From Mytilus galloprovincialis (lineage: Eukaryota > Mollusca > Bivalvia > Mytilida > Mytilidae): DNA of 64,000 bases. The notes beneath the pieces are model-generated. The model did no database searches. It saw only the letters and a list, made by a program, of their open reading frames with translations, and was not told the DNA's origin. The stretch lies in contig NC_134846.1 of the NCBI RefSeq assembly GCF_965363235.1, positions 6,019,001 through 6,083,000 on the forward strand, read 5' to 3'. Numbering within the stretch: position 1 is the first letter of the stretch; the number at the start of each line of letters is the position of its first letter. Positions 27,501 to 35,825 of this stretch are shown piece after piece. Made by a program: the position numbers and the translations under genes.

Positions 27501-29126
27501 CTATTATCATGATTTGAGTAAGTATATTGATAATACGAACATCTGCATGTTAATATATGATGTCCTCTCGATCTATGATGTGGTGAGAGCTTGACAATAA
27601 CATCTGCATGTTAATATATGATGTCCTCTCGATCTATGATGTGGTGAGAGCTTGACAATAACATAATATGATTATTTTGTCAAATAAACAGTATTAAACA
27701 TTCATAATTCAAATTTGTAAATTGGGTTTCAATTATTTCAAATGTCTGGAATGGAGAAAAATGTTTCCCAATTTCCTTTCTCAATTTTATTTTTATGATA
27801 AAAAGTTATATCTTAAAATTTCGAAATATTCATTTTTTTTCTGTTACCTTTACCAAGTTATTATCATCACAGTTGTTTTTGGTCGTTTTGTCGGTTGATA
27901 TTGTCAAGTATTTTGTCTTTTAATCGTTTTTGAGACTAATGCGTTTGAAACTCATTTTGGATTCATTTTTTTAAGATAATATGCTTTGTGTTTGCATATT
28001 ATTTAGAGTGAGCAGTTTACAAAATATAATGAATCTATATTTTTTTCATATACGAGTTGTCCAGTGATGACATTTTTCAATAAAGGATATACTCTATATC
28101 AGGTAATAACCTATTTTGCATGTTTGGGTAACTTACCAAATTTTGTCAAAATAACGGTACTATAAACAATTGTCATACAAGTTAGATGTAAATTTAGCTA
28201 CAAAACCATGTTTAACTAACAATTGTCGCCATAATATTCTTTTGTTTGTATCAAGTCAGAATTTTGACAGTTGTCCATCTCTCGTTTTGTTTTTCGATAA
28301 CGTTTAACCTGTTACCTTTTGATGACTATTATTCGTTTGTTTCTCTGTCCTATATTTTCCCCCATTTGTTTATTGTAGCCCTGTCGTGTAATGCTGTCAT
28401 TTTAATGTTATAATTAACATTGCCAAAGCGGGAGGTTTGGCATGCTACAAAACCAGATTCAACCCACCATTTTTTCAAAAAATGCCCTGTACCAAGTAAG
28501 TAAAATGGCCATTGTTACATTATAGTTCGTTTTTATGTGTGTTACATTTCGATGTTTTGTTTCTGTTGTGTCGTAGTTCTCTTATATTTTATACGTTTCC
28601 CTCACTTTTTGTGTGTAACCCGGATTTGTTTTTTGTCTATCGATTTATGAATTTCGAACAGTGGTATACTACTGTTGCCTTTATTAATCTTTGTCAGATT
28701 TTAGGGACTCCTTCTTTTTGAACTTACCTTAGATTTCGTTTTTGTTCTTTATTTTTAAATAAACGCGCTTCTAGTGTTTTTTCGGCATTTTTTATGGATA
28801 ATAATGCCGGATTACATTGTACTTTGATTTATAAAAAAACTAAACAAATGCAAGTTATTCCCTCCTTTCATATTTTCTAACTTTGGCTAAGAGGTATATG
28901 ATTTTACGCGATATATCTTGTATTGTGTTAATTTTTTTATATTGGGCTTTTCTATTAGGTTGAAGTTTGACTCACAGCCGAAAAAACCCTATATAATTAT
29001 ATATATATATATAATACCACTGTGTTGGAAGTACTTACCTGAGCAGGTAGCATCTCTTATGATTCCAACTAAAGCAAAACAGATATATAATAACTGAATA
29101 CGACCTAGAAAAATAATAACATGCAT
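12143..29126 (-). CDS. Single-pass receptor: YWTD propeller-EGF-2x thyroglobulin type-1-TM-YxxP tail
   Basis: Ten exons, all with GT-AG borders: 29126-29039, 27227-27059, 25100-24879, 24419-24301, 21975-21694, 20390-20259, 19589-19371, 16718-16521, 13442-13373 and 12590-12143. Every junction keeps phase and the total is 1947 bp, 648 residues plus stop. Signal peptide 1-28; LDLR class B propeller about 30-293 with six blades (YWLD, MYLAD, IYWAD, IIWAN); EGF 294-338; thyroglobulin type-1 modules 338-411 and 411-477; membrane helix about 482-503; basic stop-transfer QRRQLK; cytoplasmic tail to 648. The EGF and both thyroglobulin exons are symmetric phase 1-1, as is usual for shuffled extracellular modules. 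By family knowledge the propeller-EGF unit binds protein ligands and type-1 modules often bind or inhibit cysteine proteases. Tail tyrosines Y555, Y578, Y616 and Y643 are in YxxP context, which suggests SH2 docking. The ligand and pathway are unknown. The first exon is the least certain: TTTTTCTAG inside it could instead be an acceptor. Confidence 0.88.
13005..13245 (+). repeat. High-copy mussel repeat (CTGACTTGGTACAGG family)
   Basis: About 240 bp in receptor intron 9 (downstream of the TM exon). Landmarks are ATTCCTGACTTGGTACAGGC, GGTTTTATAGCTAGCTAAAC and ATAATAGGTAAAAATGTCAA. Other copies lie at 13930-14215 and 45510-45830 (same strand) and at 60625-60920 (reverse). Confidence 0.65.
13373..13442 (-). 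CDS. Receptor exon 9: transmembrane segment
   Basis: Residues 477-500. The exon is 70 bp and reads ENYKIYLTAVSIAFFLCVA then CVILA, an uninterrupted hydrophobic helix. The acceptor TTTCAG and the donor GTAAGT are clear. It follows the last thyroglobulin module with almost no linker, so the module sits right at the membrane. Confidence 0.88.
13589..13730 (+). mobile_element. 3' end of a non-LTR element with ATTC tail
   Basis: The segment ends CAAATAAAATTTTCATTCAT followed by ATTCA units, as for LINE or RTE-type 3' ends. Its first 38 bases (CCCTTTGTAGTCGTTAAGAC and flanks) recur at 11816-11853 with different downstream sequence. Confidence 0.5.
13930..14215 (+). repeat. Diverged second copy of the CTGACTTGGTACAGG-family repeat
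   Basis: It has the same order of blocks as 13005-13245, including AAAGCTAGCAAAACCTCTCC and AATAGGTAAAAATGTCAAAA, but the central CTGACTTGG block is lost. Confidence 0.55.
14719..16182. mobile_element. TIR element (GGCCACACCAATTTAATT ends) in a receptor intron
   Basis: The left end TAAGGCCACACCAATTTAAT and the right end, which reads TTAGGCCACACCAATTTAAT on the other strand, form terminal inverted repeats. The similarity continues through CTTGTTC and CGGA for about 32 bp. No transposase was seen, so it is non-autonomous. The interior holds another repeat at about 15225-15425 and probably has other insertions. A TA target duplication is possible but unclear. Confidence 0.6.
15225..15425 (+). 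repeat. Diverged copy of the 'CCTTTATAGCTTGCTG' mussel repeat
   Basis: The landmarks CCTTATAGCTTGCTGTTTGG and GGTCAAAGCTCTGCC align with 40918-41085 and 61990-62165. A related 3' piece, ACTTGGATGGAGAATTGTCT, lies at 15850-15880. Confidence 0.5.
16521..16718 (-). CDS. Receptor exon 8: thyroglobulin type-1 module B
   Basis: Residues 411-477. It reads EPVCTATGDFDEIQC, CWCVDTNGEEHEGSR and ends PETPPC. Seven Cys again, the extra one being in VACPE. The acceptor TTATTTCAACAG at 16719 and the donor at 16520 give a 198-bp symmetric phase-1 exon. Confidence 0.9.
16955..17090 (-). mobile_element. Hammerhead-element copy with internal deletion of the ribozyme
   Basis: On the minus strand GAGCGTCACTGATGAGTC is followed directly by TTCTGCGTCTGGCGTA. 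The stem II 3' strand and the GAAA core are deleted while both stem I strands remain. The 3' end reads TTTAATCCTGGTAT, as in other copies. It lies just upstream, in transcription order, of thyroglobulin exon 8. Confidence 0.75.
17228..18142. mobile_element. hAT-like MITE with 8-bp target duplication
   Basis: The 915-bp element starts TAGTGTTGTCAAA and ends TTTGACAACACTA, and is flanked on both sides by CTTTTTAC (17220-17227 and 18143-18150). The 8-bp duplication and TAG..TG ends fit the hAT superfamily. Both ends carry subterminal blocks of GGTTAACCGGTTAA-type palindromes. No transposase frame, so non-autonomous. It lies in the intron between the two thyroglobulin exons. Confidence 0.85.
18249..18350 (+). 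repeat. TATTATGTATCATG minisatellite
   Basis: Irregular tandem units of ATGTATTATGTATCATGTAT type, about 100 bp. The open frames read through it are low-complexity artefacts. Confidence 0.85.
19371..19589 (-). CDS. Receptor exon 7: thyroglobulin type-1 module A
   Basis: Residues 338-411. The hallmarks are CQRIR, PKCTTNGAFEALQC, CWCSDLFGNIIPGT and a final DC. The CWC motif and the QC before it are diagnostic. One extra Cys (GNCQYP) gives seven, so one may be free or may bond with the second module. The exon is 219 bp in symmetric phase 1. Confidence 0.92.
20259..20390 (-). CDS. Receptor exon 6: EGF-like module
   Basis: Residues 294-338. The pattern CNFCGINNGGCRYLCLPSP, then CVCPDLNGQQC, is the EGF module that caps LDLR-family propellers (C..NNGGC..LCL.P...C.CP.G...C). 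The exon is 132 bp in symmetric phase 1. One extra Cys (CNFC) is present. Confidence 0.92.
20757..21500 (+). mobile_element. Reverse-transcriptase remnant (GIPMG type)
   Basis: In the plus direction the segment carries FGIPMG at about 20800, matching the RT family of 727-1345 but covering its central and C-terminal catalytic region. It lies antisense in the intron between receptor exons 5 and 6, just beyond the EGF exon. Old and broken. Confidence 0.65.
21694..21975 (-). CDS. Receptor exon 5: last two propeller blades
   Basis: Residues 200-294. RIYWADEKLHDIKSSKFDGS is blade five. FGLVIVGSHIIWANYNSGYI is blade six, matching the PFGLTV..D.IYWTDW pattern that closes LDLR-type propellers just before an EGF module. 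Phase 1-1. Candidate N-glycosylation sites are NSS and NKT. Confidence 0.9.
22853..23000 (+). mobile_element. Diverged hammerhead-element copy
   Basis: The blocks TTTTGGCACAACCTTTTTG, GTCCTCGATGCTGTTCAACT and CTTCTGGCGTATTAAAA follow the order of the 40560-40915 copy. The ribozyme core at about 22939-22975 is no longer recognisable beyond the outer stem I strands. Confidence 0.65.
23010..23555 (+). repeat. Composite high-copy mussel repeat
   Basis: Landmarks are GGTTTGGCATGCCACAAAAC, CCTGTACCAAGTCAGGAATA, GACGTGTCACGGTACTTG and the end TATACTACTGTTGCCTTTAT. The same arrangement occurs at 28190-28710, and in reverse at 6484-6800 and 56040-56285. It is non-coding and lies in the intron between receptor exons 4 and 5. 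Confidence 0.65.
24301..24419 (-). CDS. Receptor exon 4: YWTD blade
   Basis: Residues 160-200. It reads WMYLADSSEVPKILRIGMDG and then APRAITI, a class B repeat with MYLAD at the YWTD position. It enters in phase 2 and leaves in phase 1. Confidence 0.9.
24879..25100 (-). CDS. Receptor exon 3: YWTD blade
   Basis: Residues 86-160. It reads IEVDWIHENLYWLDPGRSTI, then KLDGSHIKTV, a canonical LDLR class B repeat with YWLD for YWTD and the downstream DGS. The split Arg codon at each end joins exons 2 and 4 in phase. Confidence 0.9.
26365..26485 (-). repeat. Repeat with a second, decayed hammerhead-like motif
   Basis: On the minus strand GAGCGTTCCTGATGAAGG is followed by TAAATCCAAAACAGCGTT. CTGATGA, a short GG/CC stem and an AAAA in the GAAA position are visible, but stem I is not paired and the G of GAAA is lost. 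It is distinct in sequence from the 40.8 kb family. It lies in receptor intron 2. Confidence 0.35.
27059..27227 (-). CDS. Receptor exon 2: first propeller blades
   Basis: Residues 30-86. The acceptor CTATTCTATTTCAG precedes DFLIVSSESGLHEFSL, the typical opening strand of an LDLR class B propeller, followed by GFIFWVEE at the YWTD position. It enters in phase 1 and leaves in phase 2. Confidence 0.85.
27541..27662 (+). repeat. Perfect 61-bp tandem duplication
   Basis: 27541-27601 and 27602-27662 are identical. Each unit holds a small inverted repeat, CTCTC...GAGAG. It lies in receptor intron 1, upstream of exon 2. Perfect identity implies a recent event. Confidence 0.95.
28190..28710 (+). repeat. 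Composite high-copy mussel repeat, second copy
   Basis: Same block order as 23010-23555, including GGTTTGGCATGCTACAAAAC and TATACTACTGTTGCCTTTAT. It lies in receptor intron 1. Confidence 0.65.
28993..29016 (+). repeat. (TA)n microsatellite
   Basis: A short TATATA run some 20 bp from the donor of receptor exon 1. Confidence 0.8.
29039..29126 (-). CDS. Receptor exon 1: signal peptide
   Basis: The start ATG lies at 29126-29124. The 29 codons give a hydrophobic core LLYICFALVGII and end at ATCS. The donor is a perfect AG|GTAAGT in phase 1. An acceptor-like TTTTTCTAG lies a few codons into the exon, so a start in an unseen upstream exon cannot be excluded. Confidence 0.75.
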
Positions 29127-31380
29127 TTCAATTTGAACTTTTACGTTAGTAATTATAATTTATTATAAAATATATGTTTTCAACAAAAAATATTTCCTTA
29201 TTACCCAACAGCTATTGTGACAAATAACGGAAATTATTAATTAGTAGTAATTATAGTACAATTCACCGAGTTAAACTACGGTCATTGTATCAATCGGTAT
29301 CAATTGGTATACGTTAAGTGTAACAGAAAAAAAAACCAGATGTTAAAATGATACTTCATTATTATTTAGGGCAGATGACCGTTATTATTGATGTTATGCA
29401 TCTAATAAGACATGTGCATGATATATTTATCTGAGAATAAATCCGTTACGAGACATATAACATTGTATAATTAGAATTAATGCGCTAATAACTAATCATA
29501 TAAAAATCCCAATTACTGATATTGAAAGGTTGCATAAGTATTGTAAATCGTGTTTGCAAGTTTTGATACAAATTAAGAGGATTCATAATTGTATAATATT
29601 TTTAAAATTTTTTTTTTTTCAAGTGGCTGGCTTTCTAATATATCACTAAGATTGATATCTGTGTAATCGGTAAGCGTTTAGAATGATTAAAATAAAAACT
29701 GCCATATACAGAAGGGAGTTGGATGCAAATGTTATTCATGAAACTGGTAACAAATTATTCGCGACGTTTCTGCAAGGGTAAACCAAAATCGACTAACCTA
29801 GTTCCTTTGAATAAATTATGATCATACTATTCACGTCTATGTATTTACAGAGTAAAGAATAGTTTAAAACTGTCAAAAGTTGAAAGTTATATAACTAGAA
29901 AATCAGATGTAATCCTCCTGTTTTACGTACGAAATGCCTGTACCAAATGGTTTAGCTTTTGGTTTTGCCATTGTATAAGGGACTCTCTATTTTTTCTGTT
30001 TTTCTTTATAGTATTCCTTAAACAGGTAACAACCTTTTCCTGTGACGTTTTTGCAAAGAAAACCAAACCAACCAGCGTAATTAAGTTGAATTTCTGTTGA
30101 CCTGTACTGCGTAATATTTTCTTATTCCTTTGGATATTGGATCACCTCTACTTAGCACATTTTACATCTCCGTATCTACAGAACATGAATTAAAACTGGT
30201 ATCGCGTACGTATGTAATGTCATTGGAAGTTCATAGCTATGATAAATCTTAGGATTTGAAGTGTTAAGTTTGTTTCTCAATACAATTTGTCTACTGCGCT
30301 TCTTCGTATTTAAAGCCCCAAAGACGCGAATCATGTGATTTTACCTTTTTCTATTGTTTCCAGTTACAATTTGAATGATTGGGTTGTATGACCTCTATAT
30401 ACCTCTGTATCCCAAAAGTTCAAAGCTGAGTTTCTGTTGTTTTCAAATAAGTACAAAATGTATTTAATTGGTTCACCGTACATGCGTATTATATAAATCT
30501 AAAGACGCGCTTCTAGCGTTACCAAATACAATAATGTAATATTCAGGTGCGTCTCAGGATATAAGTAAAAGTCGGAGCTAACTCCAAAAAGGCTATGTTT
30601 TCACTTAACCGACTTAAATTTAATGTTATCAATTGAACTTAGAGCCTGTTGCATTTCAAACAAAACAAAAAGAAGTGTATAAACAATAAGCATGGCTAAA
30701 ACATGTCTCGATTCTAAAAGAATTATATGATAACAATCAAAACCAAAACTATCCAAAGCATAAACATAGAATTATGACACAGGTTTCTAAACTCGAACAG
30801 ACACATTATTATATATGTAGTAAATATTGATTAATCTAACTCTAAGATTCGTAGGCAATTTCATATTGATAGCGATCAATGGATCGACAAAGGGTTCATA
30901 CAAGACTGATTGAGTTATTATTTGAGTTTAACGCGGATTTTAGCACTATTGTGTATCTTGATATGATCAGTGCTTTTTAACAGAGGCAGTCGGAGTGCAT
31001 AGATATATCCAACAACTTTTGACAGGAAAAGTATATTAAAGAACCTATTATTATGATTGGGGACTTTCCTTTTTGAATTTTCCTTGGAGTTTAGTATTTT
31101 TGTGATTTTACTTTTTTTTAACAAATCTGGTATTTACTAAACACAATAAAACAAGTATCACATCATATCATATTGTGTCTTTGTAATTAAATATCACGCC
31201 ATGAGAGGTTTAGGTAGCTATAATATAAGAGAAGAACTATGATACAACAGAAACACAACACGGCGGGAGCTATTTGGAAAACTATGTTTTTCTTATTAGT
31301 ACTTATGCGAATGTCTAACCAATCAAAGATTACTTTGCTTTACTTTTTACTACACTTTAAAAATATTTATTTAGAGTGGA
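29127..31380. other. Intergenic, upstream of the receptor gene
   Basis: AT-rich with no supported exon. It should hold the receptor promoter just above 29126, but no clear core element could be assigned. A fragment at 31065-31115 (TTTTTGAATTTTCCTTGGAG) belongs to the CTGACTTGG-family repeat. Confidence 0.4.
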
Positions 31381-31389
31381 TTGGACAAC

Positions 31390-31660
31390 AAATTATTGCG
31401 ACATTTATTAATCCTTTTGCACTTTGCGGGTTCTTGTGCTGCCTTGTATTCCGACAAATTGTCGGCATTCCTAAACTATGCACCTCTACTTCCCGACCTC
31501 TATTTATTTTTATTAGTTCCTTTAGACACTTGTCAAAAAAAAGAAGATAAAAAAGGCAGATAATATAAAGACTTTGTAAAACGTTACCAGTCTCTGAGTA
31601 GACAGTTGATGAACCAGGGGTATGGCAACTTAGGTCATAACAAAATAATTTACGAAAAAC
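31390..31660 (+). mobile_element. Reverse-transcriptase remnant
   Basis: A block reading FRQIVGIP and, a little further on, pieces resembling the APLLADLYLF stretch, as in the RT of 727-1345 and 20757-21500. Old and broken. Confidence 0.55.
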
Positions 31661-32154
31661 AAATAGGCCAGACATGATCCAACGATTACCACTGAACTAC
31701 ATGCTACTGATCACGACTTGGGACAGACACTTATAGAATGTGGCATGGATTGGTTAGTTTATTGGTGTTATCATAAGGAAATGTAGTAAATTCAAGGCTA
31801 AGTATGGAATGTGTACAACTTTTAGGTGCAACATAGATATGGATGACACATTATAAATAAGCAGAGTTCCTGATTGTATGTAAGAACACTTTTAAAGGTA
31901 GGTCAACTTCATTAAAAGTAAATTAGCATACTGAAGGTAGATCACTTTTGGCTGGTTACATATTCAATATCCTAAATGTAGAATTATTGCTAGAATAATT
32001 GAAACTTTTAGAAAACATGGACTTCGGGAGTAAATCGAAATTGAAAGTTATAAGTGGATACTTGAGTAGAAATCTACAGTTACTATTGGTTGTTTCAAGG
32101 TCAAAGTTTATCCTTTTTATCATTGTTTTTACTTCCTTCGTTCATATTTTGTAA

Positions 32155-32460
32155 TAATTTAATTTTGGATGTAACGCGTCCTCTGATTGGCTGACGTTAT
32201 TTTGTTATGAGCCCATAGACATAATTTAGTCATGTGACCGTGACGTCATCAACGTTTTTTCATGGTTTTCTACGGTTTAAAATGGAATTTAGAATTAGAT
32301 TATAAGAAATGACTGTAATATTTTTTCTGTCTATTCGAAATAACATAAAAAGTGTGGTACACACTGTTAAGTAACCAGCTACGCGCGTTATTCAGTGTGC
32401 ACCAAATTTTTTATGTTATTTCTTCATAGACAGAAAAAATATTACAGTCATTCCTTAATT
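32155..32460. mobile_element. Foldback element with 59-bp arms
   Basis: The arms 32308-32366 and 32393-32452 are near-perfect reverse complements; the outer 27 bp (AATGACTGTAATATTTTTTC and onward) match exactly. The loop is about 26 nt and includes ACGCGCG. The left flank, with CCTCTGATTGGCTGACG and GTGACCGTGACGTCATC, is a block I recognise as part of the same mussel repeat. Confidence 0.75.
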
Positions 32461-33120
32461 AGAGTTATCCATTTTCAGTACGATTTTTTTTGTTTATATC
32501 TACCTACATGTATAGAAAGAATACAAAGACACTTAAATACAAAAACACTTGAATACAAAGACACTTGAATACAAAACACTTGAATACAAAGACACTTTTG
32601 ATAGAATGTACATTAATTGATGCATTGTTGGTTGCTTAACAACTTCCAGTGACAAATATTTCTTACACTATCGAGAACAATTAACAACACATACAATAGT
32701 TAGGTACTGCTTTCGAGGTAATCCGGACGAAGGTCAGATAAATGTTGAATGTCTTTGAATGGTGGTGTTTGCCTTGTAACAGATAATCTACGGATTCCTC
32801 AAAATGTTGTTGTGAGGGAAATACAGGTGCACAGAGCTTGGCACCCTCTTTACAAAAAACATTATATTAAACGTCGTCATTTTATCCGTGCGAGACTGCG
32901 TACTTGTGCATCCCAGAGAACAGATCTAGACGCCCAACTTTAGTAAGGTTTTATTGCCAGTCGGAAGATCAAATTAATGGGACCTTTTTTGCATTCCCTA
33001 GTCACCCTTGAGGTGAATCTAATTTGTGTATCCTATTATTTTTTGAACAGCTGACACTCGAATATTACGTATAAATCTATATACCTAAAATTTCGGACAC
33101 CAAAAGCTTTATTATTGTAA

Positions 33121-33300
33121 AGGATAGAGGACTGAGTGGTCTAGCGTGTCGGGCACAATACAATGCGATTGGGTGCCACAACATCTCAGTAGCTTGAGTT
33201 CGAATCCCGGCCAGTCAAGAGGAGCACAATTTTTGCTAATGCAAATCCAAAGATCTTACATTGTTTGGTGATATCTAGACGAATTATATATACTGAACAT
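33121..33300 (+). mobile_element. tRNA-derived SINE
   Basis: The head is tRNA-like: an A box within GAGTGGTCTAGCGTGT and a B box GAGTTCGAATCCC. A tRNA-unrelated body follows, with TTTTGCTAATGCAAATCC and ATATCTAGACGAATTATATA. It is not a functional tRNA: the acceptor stem does not close. It lies just before exon 1 of three-finger gene 1. Confidence 0.8.
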
Positions 33301-33678
33301 ATACTAGTAATAAAAATTGTGATTTTGCAGTTTTTCAAGTGGACACAAGTGTGAGAATGAATTCGTTTGGTAAGAACAATACAGAGTCAGTATCTATGAT
33401 AATCGCATAATAGTTGATTTTTCTCTCGCAATGAAATATTACCCACAAAGCACCAAATTAAAGATAAAGTCTTTTAATAATGTTTCTTATCGTAATGCTG
33501 ATTTTTTAATTGATATGACACAAACTCATTCGAAAATGTCCTATATCGATATAATCTCCGCATAAAAGACATAGCGGTTAAACATTTATTGAAAAAAAAG
33601 ATAAACTATATGGAAAGTTTAGCGAGTTAATGCCAGAACAACGATAATTATTGGTAGTAAGTATTGCAGATGATGGTG

Positions 33679-34078
33679 TTAAAGGTAGCACGATAGTATT
33701 TGCATTCCAGAATTTAGGATGTTCTTTCGAGTACCCTACCTAAGTCAATATATCTAAACAGTGTGATTGGACAAAAAATACAATATCAACTGAACATACT
33801 TTCTCAAACAGATGAAAATGAATTAAGTGTATTCACTGCACGATAAAAGACCAAAAGCACTACTTATTATGGCTTTAATTTTTTTAGATAGCAAAAAAAG
33901 TAAACGGTTATGATACACATTCAAATTCATTTCTGAATAGTAAAATGAAAGTACTTCTGTTAATCAGTTGATTGTGAATTTCAATGTAGAATTTTTGGCA
34001 GTGTCAGAAAGTGGCGAAAATTCTAAAAAGGCTATCATTATCCCTTATAGGCCAGGAAATACTACCGTGCCACCTTAA
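33679..34078. mobile_element. MITE with TTAA ends (piggyBac-like)
   Basis: The left end TTAAAGGTAGCACGATAGTA and the right end, TTAAGGTGGCACGGTAGTAT on the other strand, are inverted repeats flanked by TTAA, about 400 bp in all. No transposase. It lies in intron 1 of three-finger gene 1. TTAA borders are typical of piggyBac insertions; assignment by ends only. Confidence 0.6.
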
Positions 34079-34639
34079 GGCCTTCATAAACTTATTCATT
34101 GCGTGTTTTGCAAAAGTTTCATATGATTTTATGTATTTAATGATTGTACAGGCACGCAAAATTACGATTAAATTTTTTAGAAACGCGATGAAATGCGATT
34201 GGTAGTGCATTACTTAAGAAATTTTGTAGTTCAGAAGAAAAAAATCAGCGCTTATAAATTTATATTTTACTGCAGAGGATTTTTCTTGAAACAGAAGTTA
34301 GCTTACATGTAGGAAGTGCGAACACATCGAAATAACGTAGAAAAAAACCTTCTTTTTTATAGTGTAAGAATTATTTAACAATTAGAAGTTGACTTTTTTA
34401 TTTGGATATACGTTTTAGTATGTTATAAGTCGAATATGAGAATTTGACAGCTAGTGCCCCTTTAATATGAATGACCCTTGCAAAATATATTTAACGTTAT
34501 TTATTTTAAAAGCTGGCAATAAAATATCGTTTTCGATAATAGTTTTTAGTTTGCTTGTCGGAGTTACTCTTCTACATCAATGCTGAGGTGAGTAATAATA
34601 TAGTTTTGCTAAATATTGATGTTAACAGAAAACTTGTAG

Positions 34640-34703
34640 ACTGTCACTTGGTGACCTTCTGCTGTTGTTTTTTTTTATGGTCGGGTTGTTGTCTTTTTGT
34701 CAC
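34640..34703 (+). repeat. High-copy repeat, left part, split by the solo LTR
   Basis: GTGACCTTCTGCTGTTG and GGTCGGGTTGTTGTC belong to a mussel repeat that continues at 35299 with CACATTCCCAATTTCCATTC. The reverse copy at 56948-57008 runs uninterrupted. Confidence 0.7.
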
Positions 34704-35298
34704 TGTTATGATATTGTAATTATTATATTTATTTATGTTGGCCTAATTTGTGTTGTGTGGCCTGATAGTTGTTTACAGAATATCTTAGAACTGTGCAGTT
34801 TAGAAATCACTGGAACAATTACAGAATGATTGGAACTTTCCAGAATGATCCCTATCAAAGATGCGTAATTTAAACTTCTACGTTATTCCAGAAACTTCCG
34901 TTATAGTTTCTAGAACTTTCCATTTATAGAATGTTCTAGAGTTTTCCGTGTCAACTATATATATATACAGACACTAAAGTAAAAGTCTCACTCTTGGATT
35001 TAGACTTAGACATCGATAGACATTAATATTCATAACATTTGGATTGACACTTTAATTCTACAAACAACATCATACTGGATTGTGACCGTAGAAGTGAACG
35101 TAATATTCAGATTGGATTCCGAAAGATATCCGGATACAGATAAAGATAAAAGATTGAACTCATATTTTGACAGTTAAGTTAACAGTAATATTTGTGTAAT
35201 ACTTCTTGTAAACTTTTGTATAATAAATATTGTTAAATTTTACTATTGATTTGTGTCTTTTGTTGGCTACAATTTAAAGGCGATTTCTGGCCGTAACA
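34704..35298 (+). mobile_element. Solo LTR with clustered heat-shock elements
   Basis: The 595-bp unit begins TGTTA, ends TAACA and is flanked by the 5-bp duplication GTCAC (34699-34703 and 35299-35303). No internal retroelement sequence lies nearby, so it is a solo LTR left by recombination. A TATATATATA run at about 34958-34967 and an AATAAA near 35221 fit U3 and R. U3 holds three perfect three-unit heat-shock elements at 34832-34846, 34885-34899 and 34907-34921, and a fourth with one changed unit at 34928-34947. The family (Gypsy or other) cannot be told without an internal region. It interrupts an older repeat in intron 2 of three-finger gene 1. Confidence 0.88.
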
Positions 35299-35303
35299 GT
35301 CAC

Positions 35304-35460
35304 ATTCCCAATTTCCATTCTCAATTTTTTTTGCTTTTGTTATTTCATTGTAAAATTATTAGGAATATTTTGTATGATTGCCAATGAGACAACTCTTTAC
35401 CAGAGACAAAATGACACATAAGTGAAAAATTATTGGTCACTTTACGACCTTCAACGATGA
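35304..35460 (+). repeat. Right part of the split repeat plus an adjoining repeat
   Basis: CATTCCCAATTTCCATTCTC continues the repeat broken by the LTR. At 35360-35460, GATTGCCAATGAGACAACTC and TTACGACCTTCAACGATGAT match 57433-57625. Confidence 0.6.
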
Positions 35461-35546
35461 TAATGACGACGATAATGATGATGAATGGCTGCTTAACGGC
35501 AAATTTATATTATATTCAGGACAATATTATTTAAAAATAAAATGAA

Positions 35547-35825
35547 TATTAACCCTGGCTGCTTTGTTCTAGACTGACACGCTGAGATGGATTTTATAAA
35601 GAGTGCTAGTTGATAAGATAAAAGTCCACAGGCAGACTTGTAATCTTACCCGGACACTATTTTCTGGCTCCGTGTCGGTCGTGACGCCTCCTTCAATAGC
35701 GAACAAGCAGCAAATACCCAATTCAAAGTCTTTAATTTGATCCGGTCTGCGTTTGGACCTAGGTTCTCCCGTACACGCTGCAAATATGCTACCACGAGAC
35801 CACTGAACCGGTTCCTTCAACAATT
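35547..35825 (-). mobile_element. tRNA-derived SINE, reverse orientation
   Basis: On the minus strand the head reads GAACCGGTTCAGTGGTCTCG, then TGGTAGCATA (A box) and GGTCCAAACGC (degenerate B box). The body holds CAAATACCCAATTCAAAG and CCGGACACTATTTTC (plus-strand reading) and ends near TAGACTGACACGCTGAG. The 84-codon open frame across it is a by-product of its higher GC content. Confidence 0.75.

Noticed and set aside
33121-33235. Possible tRNA gene
   Set aside because: A and B boxes are present, but the acceptor stem does not close and a SINE body follows.
35569-35823. 84-codon minus-strand frame with higher GC
   Set aside because: It coincides with a tRNA-derived SINE.
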